DNA from: Diacronema lutheri
Taxonomy: Eukaryota; Haptophyta; Pavlovophyceae; Pavlovales; Pavlovaceae
Direction of reading: 5' to 3'
DNA: 64,000 nucleotides
Assembly: GCA_019448385.1 (NCBI GenBank)
Contig: JAGTXO010000022.1
Span: 131,501-195,500 of the forward strand
The position numbers and the translations under genes were made by a program. The notes under the pieces are model-generated. The model saw only the letters and a list, made by a program, of their open reading frames with translations. It did not search any database and was not told the DNA's origin. Position 1 is the stretch's first letter, and every line of letters begins with the position of its first letter. Shown piece by piece: positions 1 through 10,264 of the stretch.

Positions 1-3000
1 CGCCGAGCTCGGCCTCGACGACGATCGAAGGCACCTCGGTGTACTTGCCCTGGAGCGCGCGCACGTCGTGCGTCGACAGCGGCCGCCCGCCACACGTGTA
101 CGTGAGCGGCGGACCGCCGGGTCGCGCCGCCGCGTCGACGCGCGCGGTGTCGGCCGCGAGCCGCGCGCGCGCCTCGGCATCGCGCTTGCGCTTGCGCGGC
201 AGCGGCGGCAGGTGCGGCGCGACGCGGCGGCCGCGCGACTCGCCGGCCGGCTCCGCGCTCGGCGCGCCGGGCGCGCCGGCCGCCGCGCCCGCCGCGCGCG
301 CGCTCGCGCCGCCGCCGCGCGCGCGCGCGCCGTCCGGCTCGGCCGCGTACACGAGCAGCAGCGCGCGGCCCTCGAGCGCGACCCTCGCGGTGCACGCGCG
401 CCTGCTCGCGGCGGCAACGCGCATCCAGTCGCGATCGCCGGGCGCGAGGGCAGCGCAGGCGACGAGCCGCTCCTTGTCGTCGCACGCGTCGCGCAGCACG
501 ACGGCGACCAGCCTGAGCACGGCGGCGGGCTCGGCGTCGGCGTCGGCCCCGGCGGCGTCCGCGGTCGGCTCGGCCGGCTCGGCGCCGCGCGCGACGCGCA
601 GCGCGAGCCGCTCGGGCATCTCGAGCAGCGACTCGGTCGCGTCCGCGACGTGCACGACGACGAGCCGCGGCGGGTTGCGCACCCCGTGCGCGCCGAGCGC
701 GCGCAACACGGCGGCGCTTGCGCTCGCGCCGCGCGCGTCGGCGGCGCGCAGCGCGACGAGCGGCCACGCGGCCGACGCGCCGCGCGCCGAGGGCGCGCCC
801 GGCGCCGGCGGCTCGCCGCCGCGCAGCGCGCGCTCGAGCTCGTCGCTCGCGCCGCACGCGCGCAGCACGTCGAGCATCGCGCGCAGCGCGCCGTCGGCCG
901 ACAAGCCGCGCGCCGTGCCCGCCGGCCAGCCCGCCGACTGCTCGAGCGCGGCGGCGAGCGGCGCGACGCGCGCCGACTCGGGCGCGCTCTCGTCATCGGG
1001 CTCGAGCGCGTTGTGCAGGCGCGCGAGCGCGCGCGCGACGGCCGCGGCGCCACTGTCGGGGGCGCGGCTCGCCGCGCGCACCGCGCGCCGCCAGGCCGGC
1101 ACGAACATGAGCGCCGACACGAGCGCCGCGAGCGCGCGCGCCTCGCGCGCGTCGCTCGCGCCGAGGCGCGGCGGCACGCGCGCGGCGCCGCGCGGCGCGG
1201 TGCCTCGGAAGCGTGGGCTTAGCGTGTAGGCGAGGTGCTGCGGCACGCCGCGCGCCTCCGCGAGCGCGCGTCCGTCCTCGACCTCGCGCCACGCCTTCAC
1301 GATCGCCGGCGTGGCGCGCGCGAGCCAGTCGGGGTCGGCGGGCAGGTGGATCACGACGAGAATCGGCGCCCAGTCCAGCCGCGGGTTCTTGTGACGGTCG
1401 GGCACGACCCACACGAGCAGCACCGTGCCCTCCGCGCCGCACGCCGCCTCGTAGATCCTGGGCTGCGAGCGCCAATCGGGCTTGACGCGCAGCGCCCACG
1501 CGTGTTCGATGGCAGCGGCGCGGTCGCCATCGATGTGAACCGTCTTCACCTCGCCGATGACGGACCGGCCGGACCGCCAGCAGAACACCGCGTCCGCCGA
1601 CCCGCCGGCGATGGCCGCGAGCGGTTCGGGCGCGGCGAGCCGCGGCAAGCCCTCGAAGACGGCAAAGTCCTCGTGCGCATTGTACACGCCGCCCCAGCCG
1701 TCGAGCGCGAGCGCGCGCGCGGCCGCTCGTACCGCGCGCAACTGGTTCTCCACGCCCGACGTCATGTGCCATGTCGTCCCCGCGGAGCCGGGCTTGCCCA
1801 GCTTGGCCAGCACGACGTTACCGTACCCCGCGCCCTGCGTCGGGGCGGCGAGGCGGTGCATCTCCGCGCCGGTCATGACCTCCGGGCGCTGCTGCGTGAC
1901 GATCGTGCCATTCGCGTGCGCGTCGAGCGTGCCGACCACGGCGGGCGCGGGCTTGCCGCCCGCCTGAAGCCGCGCCCTGCCCGCTTCCAGCTGCGCGAGG
2001 TTCTTGGCGTCGTACACGCGCGCGTTGGTGTCGCCCTGTCCGAGCGCAGCGTAGACGCGGCGGCGTTCGAGCGGCGCCGAGCCACCGCCGTCCGCCGCCG
2101 CCGGCGAGGTTGTGGCCGCGCCCGCCGCCACCGAGTTCGTCGCCGCCGTGCTCGTCACCACCACCGCCGCAGCCGCCGCGCCCGCGCGTGGCGCGCACGG
2201 CGCCCTCGGTGCCGTGACGGCCGCCGCCGCCGCCACGACGAGCGCGCCCGCCGCCGCGTTCGCCGCCACGTGCGCCACCGGCGCGCCGAGCGGCGCCGAG
2301 CCACCGCCGCCCGGCGCCGCCGGCGGGGTTGGCGCCGCGGCCGTGGACGCGGCGGCGGAGCGCGCCGCGAGCGGCACGTCCCACCGCCAGCGATGCGCCG
2401 CAACGGCCACGGCCGCGCGCTCGACGCCGTCGCGCGCGTCGGGCAGACCGGCGATGTGCGCGTTCGCACTGCGGCACATCTCGTCTGGGCTCTTGCACCG
2501 CGCCCACGCGTCGCCGAGGTCGTGGCACACGACCGCACGCGCGAGCAGCGCGAGCTCGAGCGCAAGGACGTGCGGCTGCGCGCGCGCGTCGCCGCCGATC
2601 GCGACGTCCGTCGGCTCCGCGCTGAGCAGCTCCGCGTGGCGCAGCTCGCTGACGTGCGCGCGCGCGATGCGCCAGTCGTCGTCGCCGCCGACGCGCGGCG
2701 CGACGAGCAGCGGCTTCGCGACGGCGCCCGCCGCGCGCGGCGGCGGCACGACGAGCAGCGCCACGACCCGTCCGCCTGTGCACTCGCGCAGCGCGACGAC
2801 GAGCCTGGAGGGGAGTGACGGCGTCGACCGGCGCGTGCGTTTGCGGACGCCGTCGGCGGCGGCCGCGCTGCGCGCATCCGCGAGCGCAGCGTCGCCGTCG
2901 CGCGCCGCCCACGCGCCGTCGACGTGCGCGCGCGCGAAGAGCGGCGCGAGCTCGGCGGCCGCGAGCGCGGCGCACGCCAACGGCGCGTCGGCCCCGCCGC

Positions 3001-5176
3001 GCAGCACGGCGAGCGCGTCGCGGAGCGGCGGCGCCGTGTCCGTCGCCCACCGCCAAACGTGCTCGCCGCCCGCGTCGAGCGCGCGCGCGACGGCGCACAG
3101 GCGCGCCTCGTCGGCCGCGTCGGCCACTCGGCGCGTCGGCGCGTGCGGCTCGACGCGCTCGTACAGCGCGACCACGGCGAGCTCGCGCACCTCGGCCGCC
3201 GCGCTGCCGGCGTTGTCTCGCTGCTTGCCGCCGCCGTCGACGCGCCACCAGCCGCCGTCGGGCGCGGGCGCGAGCACGGCGCACGCATCGCGTTTGCGGC
3301 CGCGGCGCTGGACGAGCACGCTCGCCAGCGCGAACGTCGCGTCGGAACCGCCGACGGTGCGGAGCACGAGCGCGCCGCCACCGCCGCCGCCCGGCCCGCC
3401 GAGCTCGACCGGCTCCTTGTCGGCCGACGGGCGGTCGATCGCGACCAGCAGCGCGCGCGGCGCGCGCTCGAGCCGCACTTCGCCGAGCAGCTGGGCGACG
3501 CCGCGCACGCCCGGCGCGCCACGCTGCCCCGGCCGCGGCGCGACGCGCAGCATCGTGAACGGCGCGGCGGCCGAGCCGTCTTCGCCGGCGCAGACGCCGG
3601 AGAAGAGCGGCAAGTCGGGCAGGGCCACGTGCAGCTCGGCCACGAGCCGCTCGGCGACGCGGCGCGCGTCGCGCAGCTCGTCCGTGCGCCGCCGCGAGCG
3701 CTCGGCAGCGCGGCGCGGGTCGCGCAGCGCGAGCAGCAGCTGGCGGAGGCGCAGTCGCGCGCGCACGTCCGACGGCCGCGCGACGCGCACCAGCAGCGAG
3801 CGCAGCACCTCAAAGGGCGCGCGCTTCGCGTCCAGCGCGTCGCCGCGCGCGCCGCCGGACGGCGCAAAGGCGAGCGCCAGCTGCTCGCGCACAGTCGCGG
3901 CGGCCGCGAGCAGCTCGAGCACCGCCTCGGGGCTGGCCAGCGCGAAGTCCTCGGGGGCTGCCGGCGGCGAGCCTTGGTCGCCGCCGCCGCCGCCGCCGCC
4001 GTCGCCTCCGTCGCCGTCGGCGGAGTCGTCGTCGGTGTCGTGACCCGCATCGTCGTCGGCGAGGTCGTCGTCCCCGTCCTCCGCGTCCTCCCCGTCGTCA
4101 GCGGTGGTGGCGTCGCCATCGTCCCCGTCGCCCTCGCCCCCGCCGAGGCTGCTGAATGGTCGGTGCCCCCACGCCGAGGCGGCGCGCCGCTGCGGCGCAC
4201 GCGGCGGTGGCGCTCGCGACGGCGGCCTTGGCGCCGCCGCGCCGCGCGGCCTGGCCGCCGTCGACAGCACGCGGCCTGCAGCGCCCGTGAGCGCGTCGAG
4301 CGCGGCCGTGCGCGCGATGCGGTCGTCGGGCGCGCGCAGCGCCGCGTCGACGGCCCGCAGCAGCCCGTCGGGCGCGGATTCGCCGACACAGGCACCGCAC
4401 GCCTCGGCGAGCCGCGCGGCCCCGTCGCGCGACGCGCCGAAGCGCCTGGCGGGGTCGTCGAGCAGAGCGCCGATGGCGGCGCGGAGCGTGCGCTTGCGGG
4501 TCTCCTCGTACGCGGCCGTCGTAAGGCGCGTGAGGCGCGCGTCCAAAGCCTTCTTGATCCCGACAAGGACGTTCGCGCGGCGGCCCGCCGTCGTCGCTGC
4601 GCTCGCCGCGACCTCGGCCGCGAGTGTTGCCGCGGCGAAGCAACACTCGGTCCCACTCTGCGCGGGCGCCTTCAAGGCATCGATGGTTGGCGCTGCGATG
4701 CCGATGCGCTGCGCGAGCGCCTTGATGAGCTTGCCGGCCGCCGTGGCGTGCGCCGACTGGCCGTTGCCCAAGCCGAGCGAATCGGCGTGCAGGGCGAGCG
4801 CGGCGCCGGGCGGCGCGCCGGGCTGCGCGGGCGGCGCGATGAGCAAGTACGCCGCTGTCCAGTGCGCGAGGCCGCCGGACACGAAGAGGCAGAGCGGTAG
4901 CACGACCACGAGCACTTGCCCATTTTCGTGCGCACCCTCGCGTGCTTGGCCCAGTTTGTCAAGCGCCACGTCGAGCGCAGGCCTCGAGCACGCCTCGTAG
5001 CTCACCTTGTCCACGCTCGGGCCGAGATTCTCGCCATGCAGCAGGGCGAGGACGCAATTGGATGGGACCACGTGGGGGTGGCGCACACCCGGCGGCAGAA
5101 TGGTGCGGAGGGCCAGCGAGAAACTGTCCGAGCTGCCCAGCCCGCCGCGCAAAGCGTCCTTCACGGAGTCCTCCAT
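1..5176 (-). CDS. Giant Ulp1-like peptidase / PD-(D/E)xK / USP-like protein (3' end off window)
   Basis: The frame stays open for 1725 codons from ATG at 5174-5176 to the left edge, so the C-terminus is missing. Residues about 95-185 look like a C48 (Ulp1/SENP) cysteine peptidase: AHW (His105), ADSLG (Asp132), Gln173 and ECC (Cys178/179) occur in the family order. An Asp/Gly-rich acidic linker follows (about 340-415). Two segments (about 425-680 and 1350-1610) resemble ubiquitin-specific proteases, ending in the typical final strand (VVALYERVEP; LLLVYAAEPD), but the nucleophile Cys and catalytic His are not visible. Around 1120-1260 an ADAVF...GEVKT pattern with an upstream Glu helix fits a PD-(D/E)xK nuclease. 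The initiator Met may be internal, because a cag|ATG acceptor precedes it and a gtgagt donor lies at 5319, giving an intron at 5177-5319 and an upstream exon ending VAPASVNK. Function is unknown; a mobile-element or effector protein is the likeliest class. Domain calls are by eye. Confidence 0.6.
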   Translation of the reverse strand, partial: MEDSVKDALRGGLGSSDSFSLALRTILPPGVRHPHVVPSNCVLALLHGENLGPSVDKVSYEACSRPALDVALDKLGQAREGAHENGQVLVVVLPLCLFVSGGLAHWTAAYLLIAPPAQPGAPPGAALALHADSLGLGNGQSAHATAAGKLIKALAQRIGIAAPTIDALKAPAQSGTECCFAAATLAAEVAASAATTAGRRANVLVGIKKALDARLTRLTTAAYEETRKRTLRAAIGALLDDPARRFGASRDGAARLAEACGACVGESAPDGLLRAVDAALRAPDDRIARTAALDALTGAAGRVLSTAARPRGAAAPRPPSRAPPPRAPQRRAASAWGHRPFSSLGGGEGDGDDGDATTADDGEDAEDGDDDLADDDAGHDTDDDSADGDGGDGGGGGGGDQGSPPAAPEDFALASPEAVLELLAAAATVREQLALAFAPSGGARGDALDAKRAPFEVLRSLLVRVARPSDVRARLRLRQLLLALRDPRRAAERSRRRTDELRDARRVAERLVAELHVALPDLPLFSGVCAGEDGSAAAPFTMLRVAPRPGQRGAPGVRGVAQLLGEVRLERAPRALLVAIDRPSADKEPVELGGPGGGGGGALVLRTVGGSDATFALASVLVQRRGRKRDACAVLAPAPDGGWWRVDGGGKQRDNAGSAAAEVRELAVVALYERVEPHAPTRRVADAADEARLCAVARALDAGGEHVWRWATDTAPPLRDALAVLRGGADAPLACAALAAAELAPLFARAHVDGAWAARDGDAALADARSAAAADGVRKRTRRSTPSLPSRLVVALRECTGGRVVALLVVPPPRAAGAVAKPLLVAPRVGGDDDWRIARAHVSELRHAELLSAEPTDVAIGGDARAQPHVLALELALLARAVVCHDLGDAWARCKSPDEMCRSANAHIAGLPDARDGVERAAVAVAAHRWRWDVPLAARSAAASTAAAPTPPAAPGGGGSAPLGAPVAHVAANAAAGALVVAAAAAVTAPRAPCAPRAGAAAAAVVVTSTAATNSVAAGAATTSPAAADGGGSAPLERRRVYAALGQGDTNARVYDAKNLAQLEAGRARLQAGGKPAPAVVGTLDAHANGTIVTQQRPEVMTGAEMHRLAAPTQGAGYGNVVLAKLGKPGSAGTTWHMTSGVENQLRAVRAAARALALDGWGGVYNAHEDFAVFEGLPRLAAPEPLAAIAGGSADAVFCWRSGRSVIGEVKTVHIDGDRAAAIEHAWALRVKPDWRSQPRIYEAACGAEGTVLLVWVVPDRHKNPRLDWAPILVVIHLPADPDWLARATPAIVKAWREVEDGRALAEARGVPQHLAYTLSPRFRGTAPRGAARVPPRLGASDAREARALAALVSALMFVPAWRRAVRAASRAPDSGAAAVARALARLHNALEPDDESAPESARVAPLAAALEQSAGWPAGTARGLSADGALRAMLDVLRACGASDELERALRGGEPPAPGAPSARGASAAWPLVALRAADARGASASAAVLRALGAHGVRNPPRLVVVHVADATESLLEMPERLALRVARGAEPAEPTADAAGADADAEPAAVLRLVAVVLRDACDDKERLVACAALAPGDRDWMRVAAASRRACTARVALEGRALLLVYAAEPDGARARGGGASARAAGAAAGAPGAPSAEPAGESRGRRVAPHLPPLPRKRKRDAEARARLAADTARVDAAARPGGPPLTYTCGGRPLSTHDVRALQGKYTEVPSIVVEAELG

Positions 5177-5228
5177 CTGCAAACTGTAGACACGTCCGTG
5201 TCCGGATGGCGTCTCCAGATGATCCTCT

Positions 5229-5319
5229 GGAGAATTTCCCGCTCTCCCATTCACTCGGCCCGGATGATACTTTCGAGAATTACCTGATACCCTGAAGAAT
5301 TCCCCGCTCTCCCACTCAC
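5229..5319. repeat. Two imperfect 26-bp direct copies in the 5' intron of the giant gene
   Basis: Positions 5229-5254 and 5294-5319 are nearly identical. On the minus strand each copy begins gtga(g/a)tgggagagcggg. The outer copy is the probable 5' splice site (gtgagt), and the inner copy is a decayed duplicate (gtgaat). The surrounding 5200-5320 is much more AT-rich than its neighbours. Confidence 0.6.
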
Positions 5320-5329
5320 CTTGTTCACG

Positions 5330-7760
5330 CTCGCGGGCGCAACCAGGATCCGCCAGCGCGTCGAGCCTTCTCGTTTGGCCGCGCCGCCTCCCTTTGCGTG
5401 CCCGAGCGTGGCCTCCGAGCGCGGCCGACGTCCTCCCGGGGGTGTGAATCGTGGCTGCCTGGAGGGGCTGCGACGGGGCGCAAGCTCGCCGCGCGGCCGC
5501 AACGTGAGCGCGCACGCGCGGCCGCGCGCCGGCCTGCGCTGTTCTGCTTCCTCTGGGCGGTGGGCTCGGAGGATGCGTGCGCGGCGGCGTTGGCGGCGGG
5601 TATGGCGGCAGGCTGAGCGGCGCGCTGGGCGGCGGGCTCGGCGGCGGGCTTGGACGGAGAGTGTCGAGGAAGAACGGGACGCATCCTGGTCAAGGAGCCG
5701 GACGGCGCTCACCTCCTGTTCCCCCTCCTCCCCCCCTCCCCCCCCCCCCCCCTCCCCCCCCCCCCACACCTCTCACCCCCTCCTTTCCCCCCCGAGATGA
5801 AGACCAGGGGCATGGCCGACTCGCTGCGCCGCACAGCGCGCGGCGGGCGGCATGCTGCGCGAGCTGAAGCACATCCGGCCGCGCTCCGCCCACGCGACGC
5901 GCGCAGAGCCGCATTGCACTGCAGATGTGCACGCGCGGCACACGCGCGCACTGTGCTGCACGAACGGCAACACGCCAGCCAGCTGCGTCCGGACCACGCG
6001 CCGCGCGCAGGCGACCGCACAGGGGCGCGCCGCGCCGCGCGTGCGCGCCCTCGCAACCGTTGCAGGACGCTCTGCTCTGCACTGTGCCGAGCCGCCGCGC
6101 GCTGTGCGCGTGCACGCAGGGCGCACGCGCGCGGCGAAGCGCGCGGACGGCAGCGCGCATAGCTGCGCCCAGGCCAGGCCAGGCGCGCGCCCGCGGGTGC
6201 CACTGGGACGCACTGCCCCCGCCGGGGTCGCCGCGCGCTCTGTGTGTGCGCTCGCGCGCTGCGAGCGCGGCGGAACGTTCGTGCATGGCGCGAAGAGTGC
6301 GGCACCCGAAGACGGCTGCACAGAGCCCGCGCCGGGTGGCAGCGAGCGGCGGCAACTCCTCGGCGAGCCCGCCCCGCGCCTTCCCCTCCATGTGGCGTTT
6401 TGAGGCTGACGGCCACGCACCCGCACTGCGACTGGGCACGCTGCTCGAGACAGACACTCACCCAACGCGCGCGCACCACGCGCCCGCGCCGGCGTGACGG
6501 CGTGAACGAGCGAGAGTTCGGTGTCGCCAACGGGGCCGCGAAATGTCCGCCAGTGCGGCTCGCGGAAGTGGCGCGCGTGCGCGTGCGTCGTGGAGCGGCA
6601 CAGGAAGTATGACTGCCAAAGCAGGGCGGTGGGCCCGTGCACACCTCGTGCGGCACGCGCGACGCGAAGCGGACGCAGTTGAGGCCGCCGGCCTCGCCGA
6701 GCACGGGCTCGTACGTGCGCTCGCCGCGCCCGACAGGGGCAAGGGACGGTGCACGTGGCGATGGCCTTGTGGATGCGCGACGGGGCGTGACTGTACTCCT
6801 CGGAGTCGCACGCGCGCCGCGCAGCCACCGGCGATCGCCACCGCCTGCGCAAGCCGCCGCCGGCTACGCCGTGCACGTCGGCGTGGACGGGCGGGTGCGC
6901 TTCGCCGCCGACGTCGAGCAGAGCGCCGCGTCGTCGAGACCGTATGGTGCGACGGCGCGCGCGGCGACGATGTCGACCATTGCCAGCGCGCGCGGCACGA
7001 GCTCGTCCCGGAAGGGCAATTTGCCGCGTGCCTCGCGCCATCAACATCCACGCTGCCGCAGCTTCCCCCGATGCGCAGTCTCGTCAGTGCGGCCGCCGTT
7101 CCGATAAGGGGGCGCGAGGGCGAGGGCGCCCGCTGCCCTAGGGCTGGAGACCCCGTCGGGGGGCGGGGGGCGGGGGCCGTGGGGCGGAGGGCGAGGGCGC
7201 GTCGCGACACGGACTCGACACGCCGACACGATCTCGAGGGTCGAGGGATTGGGGCCGAGGCTCGGCGGCGGCCGGGTCTGCGACTCCGAGGCGTCTGGCC
7301 GTCTCGGCGTGTGGCAGTGGCGAGGGCCGGCGCGGCCGATGCACGGCCGGGTCCACGTGGCCGGCCGGGTGCGAGGCGAGGGCCGGCGGCGGGTGCAGGG
7401 CCAGGTGCTGCGAGGCGGGCAAGCGTGGCGTGCAGGCAGTCGCGGTCCGAGCGGGAGCGCGCGCACGGCGGCGGCGTAGTCGCAGGCGCAGGCGTGCCCG
7501 CGGCGCAGGCGTGCCCGCGCGCTCGGCCGAGCGCGAGTCAGACGGTGGTGGCCGCGCGCGGCGTGCGCGCCGCGGTCCGACGGCGCGAGCGGCGGCGCGA
7601 TCGCGGACGGTCGGTGGCGCGCGTCGGCTAGAAGCCCTCCGGCAGCGCGAGCTGGCCGGCGAGCGGGCCGGCGGCGGCGTCGGCGTTCGCGACGTTGGCA
7701 GCGACGGGCTCGATGTCGCTGAGTCCGCCGCGGCGACGGCGAGCACGCCTTTGACGACGC
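5330..7760. other. No confident gene; C-rich tract and low-complexity ORFs
   Basis: Both strands are open for long stretches, but the proteins are Arg/Ala/Pro/Cys-rich and no frame is convincing. A C-tract broken by a few T lies at about 5720-5790. On the minus strand two short pieces look coding-like, around 6885-7020 (DELVPRALAMVDIVAARAV) and 6615-6730 (LGEAGGLNCVRFASRV). They might be exons of an unrecognised gene, but I could not join them. Confidence 0.3.
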
Positions 7761-7761
7761 C

Positions 7762-9037
7762 TTAGGCCTTGCTGATGGTGCGTTGGCCGTCGACGGCGCG
7801 CACGGCCACGCGCCCGCCGAGCCGATGCCCGAAGGCGCAGCGCAGCTCGAGGAGCGCGAGCCGCGTGCGAGTTGCGGCGGGCGCATCGGGCATGGTGGCG
7901 AGCAGGCGCGCGAGGTGTCCGAACGCGTGGGCGCCAAGCTCGCCGAGCAGCAGCGGCGGCGGCTGGCCGTCGGGAACGAGCGGCGCCGCGGCTGCAACGG
8001 GCGTCGCAGCGAGCGCGAGGGCGCGCGTGAGCGCGTCGTCGAGCTCGCGAGCACCACCAATGGAGCCTTCGGCGGCGGCGGCGCGCACGCGCACGACCGC
8101 GGCCTGCACTGCGCGTTGCGCGGTGTGCAGCGAGCTTGCGTACGGTCGAGCGCACCGCAGGCAAGTCGCCCATGCCCTCGCCGTGCGCGAGGCGCAAGTC
8201 CAGGAGGTGCAGGCGCATGGCGGTCTGGTTGTGCGCATGGCGCAGGCTGGAAAGGCATGCGCGCAGAATCGCGTACTGCGCCCGGCCGAGGGCACGCTCG
8301 AGTCGACCGGCGGCGTCGGCGGCGAGAGCATGCCCTGCGGTGCGGGAGGTGCTCGCGCCGGCGTGCGTGGTGCCAGGCGCGGCGCTGCCGGTCGCGTCTG
8401 TCGCGTCGCCTGCCACGCCCAGAGCGCGCGCGCTGCCGCCGCGCGCAGCCACGTTCGCACCAGTCGGTGCCAGGCGCTGGCGCACGGCACGGCCACTCGT
8501 GCCGGCGGAGGCGGCGGGAGCGTTCGCCGCGGAGCGGCCGATGCCGGCGGCGGCCACGGGTGCGTTGAGCGCCGCGCCGTCGGTCGTGGCGCCGAGCGCG
8601 TGCAGGCCGCCGCCGGCGTGCGCAGTGACAATCGGGTGGGCCGCCGGGCGCACAGCACGCGCAAGTCCAGGCGGAGCAGCGAGGCCGGCGGCGGCCAGTG
8701 CTGCATTGAGCGCAGCGCCGTTGGTCGTGGCGCGCGCGGCGCTGAGCGGGCGGACGCCGCCGAAGGCGTGCGCGTGCGCGGCAGTCGGCGCGAGGCGCGG
8801 GCGCACGGCACGGCCACCGGTGCCTCCGGAGGGCGAGTGCGCGCGCGGTCTGCCACCGCCACCGCGCCGCGGCTCGGTCGTGGCGGCGCGCGCCAGCGCT
8901 CCCTGGGCGGCGGCGCGCGGCGGCGACGGCAGCGACGGCGACGGCGGCGGCGAGACGCAGGGGTCGTCCGGGGGAGCGGGCGAGGGTAGCACGCAGCACT
9001 CGGTGGCGAGGAATGCCGCCAACGACCCGCGCGCCAT
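7762..9037 (-). CDS. Repetitive hypothetical protein with one apparent frameshift
   Basis: It starts at ATG 9035-9037. The first frame is convincing to about 8120, and coding then continues in the next frame to a stop at 7762, giving about 425 aa if one base is corrected. The N-terminal half is low-complexity and holds duplicated modules: GRAVRPRLAPT / GRAVRQRLAPT and ATTNGAALNAALAAAG / ATTDGAALNAPVAAAG. The C-terminal half is helical and Leu-rich (RLHLLDLRLAHGEG; RLALLELRCAFGHRL, themselves similar to each other). I recognise no family. The break is either an assembly indel or a sign of a pseudogene. No canonical intron restores phase. Confidence 0.45.
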
Positions 9038-9205
9038 CTCGGAGGAGCGCGGCCGCCCAGCGGGCTGAGGAAGAGAGGCTCTCGCTCAGTCGCGGCTGGT
9101 CATCCACCGAAAAGTGCGCGCCACCACCGCTCGCTTTCCCGTTGGCCGTTTCAACGGTGACGAACCCGTGGGTGAAACTCGTCTCGATTACATATTATGA
9201 GCATC

Positions 9206-9760
9206 TCAATGCGCATGGCTCGCCTCCCACCTCACAGCTCTGTTTAAAAAGCTGCAGGGGTCTCCAGGGTTTGTCACGTCTTCAAGCGGTTGCCTGCTGC
9301 AGAACGACGCGAGCGTGTCGACGAGCACCGCGTCGTAGCGATGCCAAACCGCGCATGCGACGCGCACGAAGCACGGCTCGGTGACGTCGCCGGAGGCGCG
9401 CTGCGCCCGCCTAGCGGGCTCCACATGCCGATCACCACACGCGTCGTCGCCTCGCTTCTCAGGCGGTGCAGCAGCGCGGCGCGCTCGGCGCCGTCCTGGA
9501 ACACCGTGGGCCGAGCGCCAAGCGGCACGTGGCAGACGCGCCCTCCGATGGTCTGCCCATGCACGCGCAGCACGACCTCGCAGCATGCGCCCACGGTGGA
9601 GGCGAGCATGTCGCCGCCCGCGATGCAGTCCACCTCTGCCTGCGGGATGCCGGCGCGCGCGGCAGCGTCGGCCCGCCGGAGCGCAGCCGTGTCGCCCGCC
9701 CGCCCGAGCAGGAGCGGGGCGGCGGGCTGGACGCCGCGCTGCGCCACGGCGGGCTCGGCC
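9206..9760 (-). CDS. Unrecognised coding-like fragment downstream of the GT31-like piece
   Basis: Minus-strand sequence with balanced composition: VDCIAGGDMLASTVGACCE, VVLRVHGQTIGGRVCHVPL and, after a frame change near 9400, FVRVACAVWHRYDAVLVDT. It may be the continuation of the glycosyltransferase-like gene just upstream, separated by the low-complexity stretch 9770-10260. Alternatively it is an independent relic. The region just downstream (9120-9260) is unusually AT-rich and holds nothing I can name. Confidence 0.3.
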   Translation of the reverse strand, partial: GRARRGAARRPARRPAPARAGGRHGCAPAGRRCRARRHPAGRGGLHRGRRHARLHRGRMLRGRAARAWADHRRARLPRAAWRSAHGVPGRRRARRAAAPPEKRGDDACGDRHVEPARRAQRASGDVTEPCFVRVACAVWHRYDAVLVDTLASFCSRQPLEDVTNPGDPCSFLNRAVRWEASHAH

Positions 9761-10264
9761 GCGGCGGGCTGGGCGGCGGCTGGCGCGGTGGCGGCTGGCG
9801 CGGCGGCGGCTGGCGCGGCGGCGGGTGGGTCGGCGGCCGGCGGTTGGGTGGCAGGCTGCGGCGCGGCCACGGCGGCGGTCGGGCGGGCGGCGGCAGGCTC
9901 GCGGCGGCAGGCTCGGCCTCGTGTGCCTCGCTGCGCGCTGCGCGCCCGAGTGCCGCTCGCCCAAGGACGGCCGGCCGGCCGCTTTTCGTCTCGCTGCCGC
10001 GCATCGCACGGCATCGCCGCGCCGTCGCGCCGCCTGGGCGACGGCCCGCGCCCGTCGCGCGCATCGCCTGCGCTTGCGCCCGAGCGAGAGGAGGCTGCGC
10101 CCCGCGCCTCGCGCGCCGAGTCGCCTCCGCGATGGCCGCCTCGGCGGCGGACACGTCCGCCTCGGGCAAGAAGAGCGGCTCGAAGCGGTTGCTCGCGCGC
10201 ACGCTGGCGTGCGGATGGCGCGGCGACAGAGCAGCGAGCCGACCGCCTACGCCCGCGCCGCGGC

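Noticed and set aside
2155-4656. An 833-aa minus-strand ORF in another frame
   Set aside because: Ser/Arg/Cys-rich composition and no motifs; it overlaps the convincing frame.
39-4900. Long + strand ORFs opposite the giant minus-strand gene (for example 1235-2818, 2112-4043, 2924-4900)
   Set aside because: Arg/Ser/Ala-rich mirror frames of a GC3-rich gene. The minus frame has balanced composition and domain motifs.
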